Assembly (NCBI GenBank): GCA_003519375.1
Contig: DOWV01000270.1
Span: 4,881 to 19,068, forward strand
Source of the DNA: Bacteroidota bacterium
GTDB lineage: Bacteria > Bacteroidota > Ignavibacteria > UBA10030
Length of the DNA: 14,188 bases
Reading direction: 5' to 3'
Shown: one piece after another, positions 1 through 7,284 of the stretch
Position numbering within the stretch: the stretch's first letter is position 1
Layout of the letters: the number at the start of each line of letters is the position of its first letter
Notes under the pieces: model-generated
Told to the model about the DNA's origin: nothing
What the model saw: only the letters and a program-made list of their open reading frames with translations
The model's database searches: none
Made by a program: the position numbers and the translations under genes

Positions 1-792
1 GAAGCTGACGTCGATATTACCGCGATGTACACGGTGAAAGCCTCGGTGATGGATTTGATTCAGGATCAACTTGCCGGTATTAGTCAGGAAGAACGCAACA
101 AATACAGGCAGGAGCTTCCCATCCAGGTCTACCTCATGATGAAGGGACAACTCCTGAAACCGGATATTCACTTCAGACTCGATCTTCCCGAGGACAAACG
201 GGGCGTGCTCAACGGAACCGTGTACGCGAAACTCAACGAGTTGAACGGCCAGGAATCCGAACTTAATAAGCAGGTGTTCGCGCTGCTTATCCTGAACAGG
301 TTTGTCCCGGAAAACCCTCTTGCCTCTCCGGCCGGAAACGTGGCGTTTTCCGATTTCGCCCGGTCAAGCGTCAGCCAGCTTCTCTCCGCACAGTTGAACC
401 GTTTGTCTGAACAATACATCGCGGGCGCGAAGCTTGATGTGGGTTTGGAGTCATATCAGGATTACTCTACCGGCAGCGCCGAAGGACGGACCCAGTTGAA
501 ACTGGCTCTCTCGAAACAACTTTTCGACGAACGTATGACCGTCCAGGTGGGCGGAAATGTGGACCTCGAGGGACGGCGAAGCCAGGCGAACTCGCTCAAC
601 AATTTTGCGGGCGATCTCAAAGTCATGTACAAACTCACCGAGGACGGCCGCTGGCAGCTTGAGGTTTTCAGGCAAAACTCCTACGAGGGGGCCCTTGACG
701 GAGATATCACCAAGACCGGTGTCGGCCTTGTGTTCATGATCGATTTTGACAAACTCTTCGGCATCACGCTCAAGCCGGTTCCCGATAGATAA
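1..792 (+). CDS. tamB: TamB-type translocation/assembly protein, C-terminal end (5' truncated)
   Basis: The frame is open from base 1 (first residues EADVDITAMYTVKASV), so this is the last 263 residues or so of a longer gene, and the ATG at 25 is internal. TamB proteins are very long, inner-membrane-anchored periplasmic proteins made of repetitive beta structure that work with a BamA-like partner in outer-membrane biogenesis and lipid traffic. The sequence has the conserved C-terminal TamB (DUF490) look: SVSQLLSAQLNRLSEQY, then a run of alternating beta strands (RTQLKLALSKQLFDERMTVQ, VGGNVDLEG), a YKLTEDGRWQLEVFR segment and the closing TGVGLVFMIDFDKLFG. A BamA-family gene follows 9 bases after the stop, the usual tamB-tamL pairing in Bacteroidota-like genomes. 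The family call rests on pattern recognition of the C-terminal domain. Confidence 0.85.
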   Translation, partial: EADVDITAMYTVKASVMDLIQDQLAGISQEERNKYRQELPIQVYLMMKGQLLKPDIHFRLDLPEDKRGVLNGTVYAKLNELNGQESELNKQVFALLILNRFVPENPLASPAGNVAFSDFARSSVSQLLSAQLNRLSEQYIAGAKLDVGLESYQDYSTGSAEGRTQLKLALSKQLFDERMTVQVGGNVDLEGRRSQANSLNNFAGDLKVMYKLTEDGRWQLEVFRQNSYEGALDGDITKTGVGLVFMIDFDKLFGITLKPVPDR

Positions 793-801
793 GAGAACAC
801 C

Positions 802-3243
802 ATGCGCATCGGATTCTCCCTGACTAGAAGCCATCTCAATAATCCTCTTGGCGCCTCTTTGCGGCCTTTGCGGTTAGAATCTAACCGCAAAGTGCGCCAA
901 GGACCGCAAAGAGAGAATCTTGAAGAACCACAAAAATCGGTTTTTGAGATAGGCTCTGGTCTTCTCGCGCCGGTTGCGGTCGCAGGGCTGCTCGCGGCGT
1001 TCGCCATGGGCTGCAGCAACACGGCCTATCTCGCCCAGGGGGAGAAGCTGTATACCGGCGCAGAGCTGACGATCGATGAGAAAGGGGAAATCCCGGACAA
1101 GGGAGAGTTGGAAGATCAGCTCGACCTGCTGGCCAAGCCGAACCCGAATGGAAAACTCCTCGGGCTCTTCCGCTTCAAGTTATGGTTGTACAACATCGGG
1201 TTCTTCAAAGAGACTCTGGGTGAACCGCCGGTGCTGCTGCAGTCTGTCACGCCGGACCGGGTCGCCGCAAGAATGCGCACATTTTTGGAAAACAAGGGAT
1301 ATTTCTGGACGGATGTAAGCTACTCGGTGCGTGAAGAGCTCAAGACCGCAGATATTCAATACAAGATTGCAGTCGAATCACCATACAGAATCAACGGTAT
1401 TACGGTGACCGGCGGCGAGACGTCGATTGTCGATGCCATTCGTTCAACGATGGGAGAGACGCTGCTTGCCGCCGGCAACCAATATGATCTGGCACAACTC
1501 AAACAGGAGCGGGAACGAATTGATGCCGCGCTCAAAGAGAAGGGCTATTTCTACTTCTCCCCCGATTTTATTGTGTTCCAGGCGGATAGTTCTGCCGGGA
1601 ACAGGACAGTGAATCTCTCGCTTCACGTCAAGAAGGATATACCCGTCAAGGCCACGCGCGTCTATACGATAGGCAACATCTACATTTTCTCCGGTTATTC
1701 GCTGAACCGTGACAGCGTCCAGGTGCCTGCAGGCGACACGCTCAGCGTCGATGGCCGGTTTTATATCGACCTGGACGACAAATTTGGCCCTGACGTTATT
1801 GTTCGATCGGTGTTCTTCAGAAAAGGCGCCGTCTACAGCAGGATCAACCACGATCTCACACTGAACAGGCTCATGAATCTCGGCGTGTTCAAGTTCCTGA
1901 ACGTGCGGTTTGTCGATGCCGATTCGGCGGGCTTCCCCCGTTTGGAGCCTCATATTTATCTTACGCCGCTGCCGATGAAGAACATTCGCTTCGAGTTGCA
2001 GGGTGTCTCCAAATCCAACAATCTTGCAGGACCGGTGCTCACTTCCAGTTTCCGGAACAGGAATTTGTTCGGCGGAGCCGAGCTCTTTACGCTGACCGGT
2101 GAAGCCGGTTACGAGGCGCCTGTCGGCGGCGGGCAAGCGGGCGGGAATTCGTATGAGATCAGCGCGCGCGGGACGTTGGATCTGCCGAAGTTCGTTACTC
2201 CGTTCAGGATCGACTACACATCGAGCCTCTTCGTGCCGAAGACACGCATCGTGCTTGGATTGAGTCAGCTGAATCGACTGTCTTACTATCAGCTCTTCTC
2301 GGTGGAAGCTTCATTTGGCTACAACTGGAAGGGATCCATCAGCACAGAACACACCTTCAGTCCCCTCTCGATGACGTTTGCACATCTGACGAATGCCACC
2401 CAGAGGTTCGATGAATTGTTGAGCACCAATCCGCTCTTACGAAGGAGTTTTGAAAACCAGTTTATCATCGGACAGAATTATTCCTTCACATACAATGACC
2501 AGCTGAAGGAGGACCACAAGAACCACCTGTACTTCAAAGGAAGCATAGACCTTTCGGGGAACCTCCTGCAACTTGCGCAATCACTGTTTCTCAAGCGCAC
2601 GGCGACACCCGATGCTCCCTACAAACTGCTCGGGACGGCCTATTCACAGTACTCCAAGGTCGACATCGACGTGCGGAAGTACTTGAATACCATCGGTCAA
2701 ACATCGTCCATCGCCGGCAGGTTGATAGCAGGAATAGGGTTCGCGTATGGCAATTCCGCAACGCTGCCCTACGTGAAGCAATTTCATATCGGGGGAAGCA
2801 ACAGCGTGCGCGCTTTCAGTGCACGCAGTCTTGGCCCCGGTTCGTACAGAATTCCCGACAGCGCTGCTGCAAAATCCTTCTTCGACCAGGCGGGCGATAT
2901 AAAAATTGAAGCAAATACCGAGTACCGGTTTCCCATCGTCAGTATTCTCAAAGGTGCGCTGTTCGTCGACGCCGGCAATATCTGGCTGCTTCGGGAAGAC
3001 CCGGACCGCCCCGGCGGCAAGTTCTCCGGTGGATCCTTCTTCGATGAGATAGCCGTCGGTACGGGTTTCGGGTTGCGGCTTGATCTCTCCATCTTCATTC
3101 TTCGGTTCGACCTTGCGTTCCCGTTGCGCGTCCCATCCATGCCGAGCGGTGAGCGCTGGGTCATCTCAAAGATCGATTTCGGCAATCCATCGTGGAGAAA
3201 GGGCAACCTTATGCTGAATGTTGCCATCGGATATCCATACTGA
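802..3243 (+). CDS. tamL: BamA/TamA-family outer-membrane barrel lipoprotein (TamL-like)
   Basis: This is an Omp85-superfamily protein of 813 residues: periplasmic POTRA-like repeats (about residues 95-400; for example YRINGITVTGG) and a C-terminal 16-strand-type beta barrel. Diagnostic barrel motifs are GGSNSVRAFSARSLGPG at about 664-680 and LFVDAGNIW at about 720-728, and the protein ends in an aromatic residue (IGYPY). A lipobox-like AFAMGC places the lipidated cysteine at residue 71, after a short hydrophobic stretch (LLAPVAVAGLLAAFAMG). Lipidated BamA homologues paired with TamB are known as TamL in Bacteroidota. With TamB it should insert proteins or supply lipid to the outer membrane. 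Oddity: the 70 residues before the cysteine are too long for a normal leader and include the translated palindrome at 855-913 (LRPLRLESNRKVRQGPQR). The ATG at 802 has only a weak GAGA upstream. An in-frame GTG at 892 is the other candidate start, giving a 40-residue leader. Confidence 0.9.
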   Translation: MRIGFSLTRSHLNNPLGASLRPLRLESNRKVRQGPQRENLEEPQKSVFEIGSGLLAPVAVAGLLAAFAMGCSNTAYLAQGEKLYTGAELTIDEKGEIPDKGELEDQLDLLAKPNPNGKLLGLFRFKLWLYNIGFFKETLGEPPVLLQSVTPDRVAARMRTFLENKGYFWTDVSYSVREELKTADIQYKIAVESPYRINGITVTGGETSIVDAIRSTMGETLLAAGNQYDLAQLKQERERIDAALKEKGYFYFSPDFIVFQADSSAGNRTVNLSLHVKKDIPVKATRVYTIGNIYIFSGYSLNRDSVQVPAGDTLSVDGRFYIDLDDKFGPDVIVRSVFFRKGAVYSRINHDLTLNRLMNLGVFKFLNVRFVDADSAGFPRLEPHIYLTPLPMKNIRFELQGVSKSNNLAGPVLTSSFRNRNLFGGAELFTLTGEAGYEAPVGGGQAGGNSYEISARGTLDLPKFVTPFRIDYTSSLFVPKTRIVLGLSQLNRLSYYQLFSVEASFGYNWKGSISTEHTFSPLSMTFAHLTNATQRFDELLSTNPLLRRSFENQFIIGQNYSFTYNDQLKEDHKNHLYFKGSIDLSGNLLQLAQSLFLKRTATPDAPYKLLGTAYSQYSKVDIDVRKYLNTIGQTSSIAGRLIAGIGFAYGNSATLPYVKQFHIGGSNSVRAFSARSLGPGSYRIPDSAAAKSFFDQAGDIKIEANTEYRFPIVSILKGALFVDAGNIWLLREDPDRPGGKFSGGSFFDEIAVGTGFGLRLDLSIFILRFDLAFPLRVPSMPSGERWVISKIDFGNPSWRKGNLMLNVAIGYPY
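855..913. repeat. Interspersed palindromic repeat inside the tamL 5' end
   Basis: An inverted repeat with an inner stem TTTGCGGTTAGA (867-878) / TCTAACCGCAAA (880-891) around a single A, and an outer stem CTCTTTGCGG (855-864) / CCGCAAAGAG (904-913). The right arm is longer than the left, leaving an internal bulge. The CTTTGCGG...CCGCAAAG core resembles the short palindromic repeats dispersed through many bacterial genomes, normally between genes. Here it lies inside the open frame of the TamL-like gene and is translated without a stop. Multiple copies elsewhere in the genome cannot be seen from this window. Confidence 0.75.
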
Positions 3244-3389
3244 GTTATGCGTGGAGGATTCAGATTGGCATGAAGTCTCTTCGCTCGAGATTGTCCTGAT
3301 TTTTGATGAAAAATCGAGAATTCGGCCGATAATTGACTCTCTCACCAACCGAACCCGCGCTTCCATCGGCGAGCGGGTCCCCCTCCCCC

Positions 3390-3412
3390 AAAAAAAGGAT
3401 TAATCCCTTTTT
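3390..3412. terminator. Possible bidirectional terminator
   Basis: Seven A residues, the perfect palindrome GGATTAATCC (3397-3406), one C and five T residues. As RNA, AAAAAGGA could pair with UCCCUUUUU across a UUAA loop with one bulged C. The stem is weak and AT-rich, and it lies about 150 bases after the tamL stop, so this is a candidate only. The palindrome also forms the start of the motif repeated at 7256. Confidence 0.3.
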
Positions 3413-3425
3413 CATCCATTTGGGC
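3397..3425. repeat. 29-base intergenic motif, first copy
   Basis: The partner of the copy at 7256-7284. It starts with the palindrome GGATTAATCC and continues with a pyrimidine run and TTTCATCC. In this copy the palindrome is flanked by A and T runs, so a terminator reading competes with a regulatory-site reading. Confidence 0.4.
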
Positions 3426-3610
3426 TATTTCGTTGCGATACCCTATTCGATAGCTTCCAATAAGGCTTGGCAGGAGACTGCTCGTTCGGGTTTCGACGAC
3501 CCCGCCCGTCGTCAGGATCGGCTATGATTCCCATGATCGTTCATTGCGGTGTGGGGATTGCTGTACCTGAGCCACATCATACTGACATCAACGGAGAGGC
3601 GGGTATTCGT

Positions 3611-4105
3611 ATGAGATGTTTTCGGTACGCAATCGTCGCAGTTTGTTTGTTCCTCGGCGTTCAGCGGTCAGCCGGTCAAGAACGCGGATTTGGACTTGGC
3701 GTGATCATCGGTGAACCGACGGGATTCAGCGCGAAGCTATGGACCTCATCCGATAACGCGTTCGATTTTGGTCTCGGTTGGTCGATCGGAGGAGATCGGA
3801 TCGGAAGATATAACGGATACTATGACGGCGGAAAGCGCATTCATTTTCACATCGATTACCTGTGGCATTCATTTGACGTGTTCAGCTCTTCCATTCGATT
3901 TCCAATATACTACGGAGTCGGCGGCAGGATCAACAACGGCGCCGGCTACCATAGTTCACTTGCGATTCGCGGTGTCTTCGGGCTCGCATGGCTGCCGCGG
4001 GAAGCGCCGGTCGATGTGTTCCTGGAAATCGTTCCCTCCATCCAGTTCACTTCACCGACAGGCTTTGGGATGGACGCGGGCATCGGAGCACGATACTTCT
4101 TCTGA
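3611..4105 (+). CDS. Small exported outer-membrane beta-barrel-like protein
   Basis: A 164-residue protein. The start at 3611 is preferred over upstream in-frame starts because it begins a clean signal peptide: MRCFRYAIVAVCLFLGVQ with likely cleavage near RSAG/QERG (residue 22-23). GGAGAGG lies 11 bases upstream. The mature part alternates glycine and aromatic residues like a small barrel (FGLGVIIGEPTGFSAKLW, FDFGLGWSIG, FPIYYGVGGRI, VFLEIVPSIQF) and ends GMDAGIGARYFF, with the terminal Phe typical of proteins inserted by the Bam machinery. It resembles a family of uncharacterised small proteins with a GLGxIxGEPTGxSxKxW start seen in Bacteroidota and Ignavibacteria-type genomes. Its function is unknown. 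It sits alone between the tamL spacer and the CsbD gene. Confidence 0.8.
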   Translation: MRCFRYAIVAVCLFLGVQRSAGQERGFGLGVIIGEPTGFSAKLWTSSDNAFDFGLGWSIGGDRIGRYNGYYDGGKRIHFHIDYLWHSFDVFSSSIRFPIYYGVGGRINNGAGYHSSLAIRGVFGLAWLPREAPVDVFLEIVPSIQFTSPTGFGMDAGIGARYFF

Positions 4106-4171
4106 GAGCGGGCTTTTACTGACCCGCAATGGATTCAAGAACACTCATTCATCAACGGAAGAAAGCATCAC

Positions 4172-4357
4172 ATGAATACGTACACGTTCAAGGGCAACTG
4201 GAATGAACTTGCCGGCAAACTCAAACAACAATATGCCAACCTGACGGACGATGATTTGCTCCTGAAGGAGGGGAAGGAGGAAGAGCTGCTGGGACGTCTT
4301 CAGCAGAAACTCGGAAAGACCAAGGAGGAGCTGCACAAACTGTTCTCGAAGATATGA
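4172..4357 (+). CDS. CsbD-family stress-response protein
   Basis: A 61-residue helical, charged protein matching the CsbD fold family: FKGNWNELAGKLKQQYANLT, then TDDDLLLKEGKEEELLGRLQ, QKLGKTKEELHKLF. The KGxWxxxxGKxKxxxxxLTDDDL...EGKxxxLxGxxQxxxGKxKEE pattern is diagnostic. The family is small and cytoplasmic, typically induced by general stress, with no defined biochemical activity. GGAAGAAAG (4157-4165) is the ribosome-binding site, 6 bases before the ATG. A GC-rich hairpin follows the stop closely. The gene lies between an exported protein and a small basic protein upstream of kaiCB, which would suit a stress-related locus, but co-transcription is not shown. Confidence 0.9.
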   Translation: MNTYTFKGNWNELAGKLKQQYANLTDDDLLLKEGKEEELLGRLQQKLGKTKEELHKLFSKI

Positions 4358-4361
4358 TGAC

Positions 4362-4378
4362 CCGCCCATCGCGGGCGG
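4362..4378 (+). terminator. GC-rich hairpin after the CsbD gene
   Basis: CCGCCC-ATCGC-GGGCGG forms a perfect 6-bp stem with a 5-base loop, beginning 4 bases after the CsbD stop codon. No T-tract follows, so it is either an imperfect terminator or an mRNA 3'-end stabiliser. Confidence 0.35.
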
Positions 4379-4514
4379 CAATCTCCATGGAATGCGGCAG
4401 AGAAGCAGGAACAGCCGTATGGTTCCTTCATAAAGAATCGACCGTCGACGCTGGGAAAGACCGGCTCGCGGCGGTAAACAAGCGATCATCATCTACCAGA
4501 GAGGGAATACGATT

Positions 4515-4649
4515 ATGAGCAAAGGTCAAAACAGTAAAAAGGGCTCAAAGAAAGAGCCGGCCAAAACCCTGAAGGAAAAAAGGGCGGCCAAACGAGAGAA
4601 GAAGAATGAAAAGACGGGCCAGGGGATCCTCACTCCGATACAGAATTGA
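4515..4649 (+). CDS. Small lysine-rich hypothetical protein (44 aa)
   Basis: A short gene: MSKGQNSKKGSKKEPAKTLK followed by EKRAAKREKKNEKTGQGILT and PIQN, then TGA. Well over a third of the residues are Lys or Arg, mostly in the first 35, with a short uncharged tail. GAGGGAA lies 5-6 bases before the ATG. The context AGGGAATACGATTATGAGC is almost the same as the one before kaiC (AGGGAGATACACGATTATGA), which supports it as a real translated start. Similar MSKGxxxKKxxKKEPAKTxKEK-type small proteins are, as far as I recall, annotated as hypothetical in several phyla. The function is unknown; nucleic-acid or ribosome binding is possible from charge alone. Confidence 0.6.
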   Translation: MSKGQNSKKGSKKEPAKTLKEKRAAKREKKNEKTGQGILTPIQN

Positions 4650-4772
4650 GATTCTCTCTCGTTCCCTCGCCGGATGGATGACGCATTTCCGCGAGGTTCC
4701 ACCTCATAACTAGGCAGCGCGAAATGGAGCTGCAGACAAGGATTGCAGGAGCATTCAGGGAGATACACGATT

Positions 4773-6533
4773 ATGAGCGAAACGGACACACAATCTCAAC
4801 GTAAAACCCTTCTAAAATCCCGCACCAACATTCAGGGTTTGGACGAAATCACGGGCGGAGGGTTGCCGAAAGGCAGACCGACGCTCGTCTGCGGCGGTGC
4901 GGGCTGTGGAAAGACCCTTTTTGCCATGGAGTTTCTCGTCCGCGGAACCTTGGACTTCAATGAACCGGGCGTTTTCATATCGTTCGAAGAGACCGAGAAA
5001 GAACTCGCTTCAAACGTCGCCTCGCTGGGGTTCGACCTGAACGACCTTCTAAGACGCAAAAAGATCTGGCTTGAGCACATTTACATCGACCGCGGTGAAA
5101 TCGAACAAAGCGGCGAATTCGATTTAGAAGGTTTGTTTATCAGGATCCATCACGCCATTGAGAGTATCGGCGCCAGGCGTGTCGTGCTGGATACCGTAGA
5201 ATCACTCTTCTCAGGGTTACCCAGCCCACAAATACTGCGTGCCGAACTGCGCCGGCTCTTGCGCTGGCTGAAGACAAAAGGGGTCACCACGGTTATTACC
5301 GCGGAGCGGGGCCAGGGTGAATTAACACGCGAGGGGCTGGAAGAGTATGTCTCCGATTGCGTCATTCTCCTCGATCATCGCGTGAACGATCAATCATCCA
5401 TACGACGGTTGCGTGTCGTCAAGTACCGGGGTTCAACGCACGGCACAAACGAATATCCTTTCCTTATTGATGAAGATGGATTCTCGATTCTGCCGGTCAC
5501 TTCCCTTGGCCTGAACTACTCTTCATCCCTCAAGAGAATTTCCAGCGGCATTCCGCGGCTTGATACGATGCTCTCCGGCAAAGGCTATTTTCGCGGCAGT
5601 ACTGTGCTTGTTTCAGGCACTGCAGGCACGGGCAAGACGAGTATCGCTGCTCAATTTGTTGAGGCAGCATGCAAGAGGAACGAACGGGTTCTCTTTTTTA
5701 CCTTCGAAGAATCCGCTCAACAGCTTGTGCGTAATATGCGCTCCATTGGAATCAATCTGGAGCCTTGGATGAAGAAAGGGCTGCTTCGGTTTCACGCAAC
5801 ACGTCCGACTCATTATGGCCTGGAGACTCACCTGACAACAAGCATCAAACTGATCAATAGCTTCGAGCCTGATATCGTTGTCCTCGATCCGATCAACGCA
5901 TTCGTGTCCGGACAGAACCAAACTGAAGTCAAAACAATGCTGCTTCGCCTCGTCGATTTCCTGAAAATGAAGGGGATCACGGCATTCTTCACAAACCTCA
6001 CATCAGCGGACGAGAGCATAGAAATAACCGACGTGTACATTTCGTCTTTGATAGACACATGGCTGCTTCTTCGTGATATTGAATTTGGAGGTGAACGAAA
6101 CCGGGGATTGTACGTGCTGAAATCCCGCGGCATGGAACACTCCAATCAGATTCGTGAGTTCAAGCTGACAAACCAAGGCATCGACCTGCTTGATGTCTAT
6201 GTCGGTCCGGGAGGGGTATTGACCGGATCGGCAAGATTATCACAAGAGTCGAAAGACGATGCGGAGCAATTGCTGCATCGGCAGGAAATCGTACGCCAGC
6301 AAATCAGCCTGGAGCGTAAGCGTAAAGCAATGGAAGCTCAGATTGCCTTGCTTCGATCTGAATTTGAAGCTGAAGAATCACAGGCGCTCAAAGTCATCGG
6401 GATTGATAAGGCAAGAGACGAACGGTTCACTCACGACATGGCAAGAATGGCGAAGAGCCGGATGAGTGATGTTCTCACCAAGCCAGCCCGGACAGTCAAG
6501 AATGGAAAAGGCATTCGGGGGAGCACACGATGA
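4773..6533 (+). CDS. kaiC: KaiC-family double-domain ATPase with C-terminal coiled coil
   Basis: A 586-residue protein with two RecA-like KaiC domains. CI: Walker A GGAGCGKT (41-48), catalytic Glu pair SFEETE (E72, E73), Walker B VVLDTVESLF. CII: Walker A GTAGTGKT (282-289), Glu pair TFEES (E312, E313), Walker B IVVLDPINAF. The CII motif DVYISSLIDTW aligns with the cyanobacterial autophosphorylation region DSHISTITDT, so S424-S425 replace the Ser-Thr pair. After the CII domain comes an Arg/Lys/Glu-rich coiled coil (about 490-545; EIVRQQISLERKRKAMEAQI), absent from the shorter cyanobacterial KaiC. KaiC hexamers act as phosphorylation timers or energy/stress sensors. The ATG at 4773 is chosen because GGGAGA sits about 9 bases upstream; the earlier in-frame ATG at 4743 lacks a site. 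kaiB overlaps the stop. No kaiA, histidine kinase or response regulator is adjacent. Confidence 0.93.
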   Translation: MSETDTQSQRKTLLKSRTNIQGLDEITGGGLPKGRPTLVCGGAGCGKTLFAMEFLVRGTLDFNEPGVFISFEETEKELASNVASLGFDLNDLLRRKKIWLEHIYIDRGEIEQSGEFDLEGLFIRIHHAIESIGARRVVLDTVESLFSGLPSPQILRAELRRLLRWLKTKGVTTVITAERGQGELTREGLEEYVSDCVILLDHRVNDQSSIRRLRVVKYRGSTHGTNEYPFLIDEDGFSILPVTSLGLNYSSSLKRISSGIPRLDTMLSGKGYFRGSTVLVSGTAGTGKTSIAAQFVEAACKRNERVLFFTFEESAQQLVRNMRSIGINLEPWMKKGLLRFHATRPTHYGLETHLTTSIKLINSFEPDIVVLDPINAFVSGQNQTEVKTMLLRLVDFLKMKGITAFFTNLTSADESIEITDVYISSLIDTWLLLRDIEFGGERNRGLYVLKSRGMEHSNQIREFKLTNQGIDLLDVYVGPGGVLTGSARLSQESKDDAEQLLHRQEIVRQQISLERKRKAMEAQIALLRSEFEAEESQALKVIGIDKARDERFTHDMARMAKSRMSDVLTKPARTVKNGKGIRGSTR

Positions 6534-6874
6534 AAGCCAATCACGGAACATCGAAAGCCGGCCGGCGAACGGTGCGGCCAGCCAAATCAAGAAGCACCAA
6601 ATGGCTCCTGCGTTTGTATGTTGCCGGACAGACGCTAAAGTCCGTCACCGCATTCAACAATCTCAAGATCATCTGTGAAGAACAGCTCAAGGGCCAGTAC
6701 TCTATCGAGGTGATTGACCTTCTGAAGAATCCACAGCTCGCCCGCGATGACCAGATCCTCGCCGTCCCGACATTAGTCCGAAAGCTGCCGGTGCCGGTAA
6801 GGAACATCATTGGTGATCTCTCGAATACAGAGCGTGTGCTGGTCGGGCTCGATCTCATAGGACACAGCGCGTGA
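6530..6874 (+). CDS. kaiB: KaiB, KaiC-binding thioredoxin-like protein
   Basis: A 114-residue KaiB. From residue 25 the match to the family is strong: LLRLYVAGQTLKSVTAFNNL, YSIEVIDLLKNPQLARDDQI, LAVPTLVRKLPVPVRNIIGD, LSNTERVLVGLDL. KaiB binds the CI ring of KaiC in its fold-switched state and resets the phosphorylation cycle. The first 24 residues are a basic, low-complexity extension (KANHGTSKAGRRTVRPAKSR) not found in the roughly 100-residue cyanobacterial proteins. The start ATG overlaps the kaiC stop (ATGA), implying translational coupling. The order kaiC-kaiB is the reverse of the cyanobacterial kaiBC order. Without kaiA, a full self-sustained oscillator is not expected; a KaiBC stress or hourglass-type timer is more likely (inference). 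Confidence 0.95.
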   Translation: MKANHGTSKAGRRTVRPAKSRSTKWLLRLYVAGQTLKSVTAFNNLKIICEEQLKGQYSIEVIDLLKNPQLARDDQILAVPTLVRKLPVPVRNIIGDLSNTERVLVGLDLIGHSA

Positions 6875-6960
6875 GAGCGCGGCTGCAGCCCCGCCCCCGC
6901 AACGATCATGCTCGATGTCCCACAACACGTCAATGGTCACCATGATGTTGCAGCAACGAG

Positions 6961-6996
6961 ACGATCAACCCCGGGCAACACGATTCACCCCGGGCA
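6961..6996. repeat. Imperfect 17-base direct repeat after kaiB
   Basis: ACGATCAACCCCGGGCA (6961-6977) and ACGATTCACCCCGGGCA (6980-6996) match at 15 of 17 bases with a 19-base period. The core CCCCGGGCA is identical. A third ACGAT begins at 6996 and faces ATCGT at 7008-7012. The spacing, nearly two helical turns, would suit a pair of binding sites on one face of DNA, but chance duplication is equally possible. Confidence 0.5.
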
Positions 6997-7255
6997 CGAT
7001 ATCAGAGATCGTCCCCGATTCAGTCTCTGGATGCACCACAGGATGAACCATCGGGTTGGCGAAACCTCCATATTGGCCGACTCGCTCTCCCGCACCTGCA
7101 TTCAGCGCTGCTCAGGCTCTTCCCTCCGTATGGTGGACTGCGTCATTTTCCCGTTGAGCCGTTCCTGAACGATTTACTCCGGGGGAATGATGGCATGCCT
7201 CCCTTCCCTGTCTCAGTTTCCCTCTCCTTGCGAAGAACAAATACTTCTTTTGGCA

Positions 7256-7284
7256 GGATTAATTACTCTTTCATCCTTTCGGAC
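7256..7284. repeat. 29-base intergenic motif, second copy
   Basis: This stretch begins GGATTAATTACTCTTTCATC and matches 3397-3425, which begins GGATTAATCCCTTTTTCATC, at 23 of 29 bases by hand alignment without gaps. Both copies lie in spacers upstream of envelope-related genes, about 185 bases before the exported protein gene and about 235 bases before mlaE. The role is unknown; it could be a shared regulatory site or a degenerate dispersed repeat. Confidence 0.4.

Larger units (their letters stand above)
3244..3610. other. Intergenic region after tamL
   Basis: These 367 bases hold no convincing gene; the open frames crossing it have no family resemblance and no good start. It contains a 7-bp hairpin, GATTTTT-GATG-AAAAATC (3298-3315), 55 bases after the tamL stop but without a T-tract. 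It also holds an A-run/palindrome/T-run (3390-3412) and one copy of a 29-base motif (3397-3425) that recurs imperfectly at 7256-7284. The last part must carry the leader of the exported protein at 3611, with GGAGAGG at 3593-3599 as a possible ribosome-binding site. No clear promoter boxes were recognised. Confidence 0.6.

Noticed and set aside
855..913. The tamL palindrome as an insertion-sequence end.
   Set aside because: No transposase or target duplication is visible; it looks like a short dispersed palindromic repeat.
1444..2136. A 230-residue minus-strand frame inside tamL.
   Set aside because: It is a shadow of the barrel gene, with no domain, start context or composition of its own.
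3298..3315. A 7-bp hairpin as the tamL terminator.
   Set aside because: It is AT-rich and no T-run follows, so it is noted only within the spacer description.
4145..4492. A 115-residue minus-strand frame covering the CsbD gene.
   Set aside because: The plus strand matches the CsbD family throughout; the antisense leucine-rich sequence arises from Lys/Glu codons read backwards.
6908..7168. An 86-residue plus-strand frame after kaiB.
   Set aside because: It has no ribosome site and no recognisable family, its composition is odd in His, Arg and Ser, and it overlaps the direct repeats.
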